Positions 61,335-64,000 of a stretch of DNA of 64,000 nucleotides are shown one piece after another. The notes under the pieces were generated by a model that did not search any database, was not told the origin of the DNA, and was given only the letters and a program-made list of their open reading frames with translations. Both the position numbers and the translations under genes were made by a program. The stretch covers positions 124,001 through 188,000 of the forward strand of contig JAUHJS010000006.1 in assembly GCA_030412945.1 (NCBI GenBank), in the 5' to 3' direction. Source of the stretch: Shiella aurantiaca (GTDB taxonomy: Bacteria > Bacteroidota > Bacteroidia > Cytophagales > Cyclobacteriaceae). The number at the start of each line of letters is the position of its first letter. Positions within the stretch are counted from its first letter, which is position 1.

Positions 61335-64000
61335 TTACTCCATGGTGATTTCTAGGGCCAAACCTCTTAGTTCGTGAACCAATACGTTGAATGATTCAGG
61401 AATATTCGGCTTGTTCATATTTTCACCTTTTACGATGGCTTCGTATGCTTTTGCTCTACCGATTACGTCATCCGACTTAATGGTTAGCATTTCTTGCAAT
61501 ACGTGAGACGCTCCGAAGGCTTCAAGTGCCCACACTTCCATTTCCCCGAAACGCTGACCACCAAACTGGGCTTTACCGCCCAATGGCTGCTGGGTAATCA
61601 AGGAGTATGGTCCGATAGAACGGGCGTGCATCTTATCGTCAACAAGGTGACCAAGTTTCAGCATATAGATAACCCCTACAGTTACCGGCTGGTCAAATTT
61701 CTGACCTGTAAGACCGTCATACAGATAGGTTCTTCCTACTTCTGGCAAACCTGCTTCTGACAATTCGGCTGCTACTTCTTCCATAGAAGCACCATCGAAG
61801 ATTGGTGTAGCATATTTGCGACCCAATTTCAATCCGGCCCAGCCTAATACGGTTTCGTAAATCTGACCCAAGTTCATACGCGAAGGTACACCGAGCGGGT
61901 TCAACACGATATCCATAGGAGTTCCGTCTTCCAAGAATGGCATATCCTCATCACGCACAATACGGGCTACAACCCCTTTGTTACCGTGACGACCCGCCAT
62001 CTTATCCCCTACTTTCAGTTTACGTTTCTTAGCTACGTATACTTTGGCCAATTTCACAATACCGGCAGGCAATTCATCACCTACTTCTAGCGTGAAACGT
62101 TCTCTCTTGAAGTGTCCGGCTACTTCATTACGGGTTTTTACGTAATTTTTCACAAGCTGAATAAGTGCCTCGTTGGTAGCTTGGTCATCCGTGGCCGATT
62201 CAAGTAGCAAGTCGCTAATCAAGTTAGCTTCTTCTTGTACATTGTAATTGCTTTCATCACGGAAGATGTTTTTATCAGGGAATAAGTTCTTCTCGATATT
62301 ATTCGCGGTGAACTTCACTCCTTTGCTCATGATCTCTTGACCAAACTTATGTTTGATACCTTGGCAGGTTTTGCCATCAAGCAAGGCGGTCATTTTCTTG
62401 ATCATTTGCTCTCTGATAGCCAATAAGTCTTTGCTGTATTTGGCCATCAATACTTCTACTTCTTTCTTCGACTTAGCGCGTAAGTCTTTATCCTTCTTAG
62501 GACGTGAGAAAAGCTTAGTATCGATAACAACCCCTCTTAAAGAAGGAGAAGCTTTCATAGAAGCATCTTTCACATCACCTGCTTTGTCACCAAAGATGGC
62601 TCTCAAAAGTTTTTCTTCCGGAGTAGGATCGGTCTCCCCTTTGGGTGTGATTTTACCAATCAAGATATCGCCTTCTTTAATCTCGGCACCGATACGGATA
62701 ATACCGTTCTCGTCAAGATTTTTAACGGCTTCTTCACTTACGTTAGGGATCTCAGAAGTTAATTCTTCTTCCCCACGCTTAGTATCACGTACTTCCAGTT
62801 CAAACTCTTCAATGTGGATTGATGTAAAGATATCGTCACGTACTACACGCTCAGAAATTACAATCGCATCCTCGAAGTTATATCCTTGCCAAGGCATGAA
62901 GGCCACTTGCAAGTTTCTACCCAAGGCTAGTTCACCACCTTCAGTAGCATATCCTTCTACTAGGGGCTGACCTTTTACCACGCGCTGACCTTTGAACACG
63001 ATGGCTTTCAGGTTGATGCAGGTATCTTGGTTGGTACGTCTGAACTTGATAAGTTTATAAGTAGTTAGCTCATCTTCGAAGCTAATCATACGCTCTTGCT
63101 CCGTTCTATCGTATCTGATTACGATTTTCTTGGCATCTACATAGTGCACTACACCATCGGCTTCGGCTAAGATTAAAGAACGAGAATCCAAGGCTACGCG
63201 CTCTTCCAATCCCGTTCCTACAATAGGTGCTTGCGGACGCAATAAAGGCACAGCCTGGCGCTGCATGTTCGAGCCCATCAAGGCACGGTTGGCATCATCA
63301 TGCTCCAAGAAAGGAATCAAGGAAGCGGCCACCGATACGATTTGGTTAGGGGCGATATCCATGTAAGACACCTGTGAAGGTTCTACAATAGGGAAGTCAC
63401 CCTCAAAACGGGCTTTGATACGGTCAGTCAAGAAGTTACCATTGTCATCGATAGGCACATTGGCCTGCGCAATGTTGTGTGAATCTTCTTCTTCAGCCGT
63501 TAAGAAAATCAGGTTTTTCGAAACATTACCTTCCTGCACAGTGCGGTAAGGAGTTTCGATAAAGCCCATTTTATTTACTTTAGCGTGTACGCAAAGTGAT
63601 GAAATCAAACCAATGTTGGGGCCCTCTGGTGTTTCAATAGTACACAAACGACCATAGTGGGTATAGTGAACGTCACGCACCTCGAAACCGGCTCTTTCTC
63701 TGGAAAGACCACCAGGTCCTAAGGCTGACATCCTTCTCTTGTGGGTAATTTCCGCAAGAGGGTTGGTCTGATCCATGAACTGCGATAACTGGTTGGTTCC
63801 GAAGAACGAGTTAATTACCGAAGACAAGGTACGGGCATTGATCAAGTCAACTGGTTTGAAATCTTCGTTATCTCTAACGTTCATTCTCTCCTTGATGGTA
63901 CGAGCCATACGGGCCAATCCCACACCAAACTGGCTGTGCAATTGTTCACCTACTGTACGCACCCTACGGTTGCTCAAGTGATCGATATCATCGACTACGG
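61335..64000 (-). CDS. rpoB: RNA polymerase beta subunit, C-terminal part (truncated by window edge)
   Basis: About 887 residues of the C-terminal part; the reading frame continues past the right edge ([20 protein letters not shown]). Present: fork region [52 protein letters not shown] and the C-terminal [20 protein letters not shown]. The rifampicin-pocket region around [20 protein letters not shown] has common wild-type residues. Confidence 0.98.
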   Translation of the reverse strand, partial: VVDDIDHLSNRRVRTVGEQLHSQFGVGLARMARTIKERMNVRDNEDFKPVDLINARTLSSVINSFFGTNQLSQFMDQTNPLAEITHKRRMSALGPGGLSRERAGFEVRDVHYTHYGRLCTIETPEGPNIGLISSLCVHAKVNKMGFIETPYRTVQEGNVSKNLIFLTAEEEDSHNIAQANVPIDDNGNFLTDRIKARFEGDFPIVEPSQVSYMDIAPNQIVSVAASLIPFLEHDDANRALMGSNMQRQAVPLLRPQAPIVGTGLEERVALDSRSLILAEADGVVHYVDAKKIVIRYDRTEQERMISFEDELTTYKLIKFRRTNQDTCINLKAIVFKGQRVVKGQPLVEGYATEGGELALGRNLQVAFMPWQGYNFEDAIVISERVVRDDIFTSIHIEEFELEVRDTKRGEEELTSEIPNVSEEAVKNLDENGIIRIGAEIKEGDILIGKITPKGETDPTPEEKLLRAIFGDKAGDVKDASMKASPSLRGVVIDTKLFSRPKKDKDLRAKSKKEVEVLMAKYSKDLLAIREQMIKKMTALLDGKTCQGIKHKFGQEIMSKGVKFTANNIEKNLFPDKNIFRDESNYNVQEEANLISDLLLESATDDQATNEALIQLVKNYVKTRNEVAGHFKRERFTLEVGDELPAGIVKLAKVYVAKKRKLKVGDKMAGRHGNKGVVARIVRDEDMPFLEDGTPMDIVLNPLGVPSRMNLGQIYETVLGWAGLKLGRKYATPIFDGASMEEVAAELSEAGLPEVGRTYLYDGLTGQKFDQPVTVGVIYMLKLGHLVDDKMHARSIGPYSLITQQPLGGKAQFGGQRFGEMEVWALEAFGASHVLQEMLTIKSDDVIGRAKAYEAIVKGENMNKPNIPESFNVLVHELRGLALEITME

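Overview
The window is chromosomal DNA from a member of the Bacteroidota, most likely a marine or freshwater Flavobacteriales/Cytophagales-type organism. The evidence is: promoters of the form TTTG-N18-21-TAnnTTTG, a PorE-like TPR/PD40/OmpA protein of the type IX secretion kind, many TPR and TonB-dependent proteins, DUF2807, DUF3467 and DUF5522 proteins, the order rplQ-carA-eno downstream of the ribosomal cluster, and zinc-free S4, S14 and L36. No tRNA, rRNA, IS element, prophage or CRISPR array was seen. Genus cannot be told from this sequence.

Left part (1-10.1 kb) is a proteostasis and envelope block: lon (truncated by the window edge), a PorE-like protein, a YkgJ-type cysteine-cluster protein, the operon [small two-TM protein]-dxr-rseP on the minus strand, an HtrA/DegQ-type protease, and dnaA. 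No DnaA-box cluster was found next to dnaA.

Middle part (10.4-30.2 kb) is dominated by vitamin B12: both subunits of methylmalonyl-CoA mutase (mutA, mutB), its chaperone GTPase (meaB), a B12 riboswitch in front of btuB, a BtuG-like surface lipoprotein, a DUF5522 mini-protein, and a divergent btuF-btuC-btuD ABC importer. Inserted between mutB and meaB is an unexplained signalling island: an exported TPR-CHAT protease-like protein of 1412 residues, an ankyrin protein, a FecR-like/TPR exported protein and a CHASE2 membrane sensor that has no output domain. This is the best candidate in the window for an undescribed system.

The next part (30.2-36.1 kb) has an orphan sensor kinase, a Crp/Fnr regulator, an overlapping hemJ-SCO-cytochrome c operon, a coiled lipoprotein, an Ldh2-family dehydrogenase and an FtsB/DivIC protein.

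The right part (36.2-64 kb), all on the minus strand, is core information processing: rpoB (5' end beyond the window)-rpoC-DUF3467; rpsL-rpsG-fusA-rpsJ; then the S10-spc-alpha cluster from rplC to rplQ including secY, map, infA and rpoA; then carA and eno. Terminators and consensus promoters divide this into at least four transcription units: rpoBC, str plus rpsJ, rplC to rplQ, and carA-eno.
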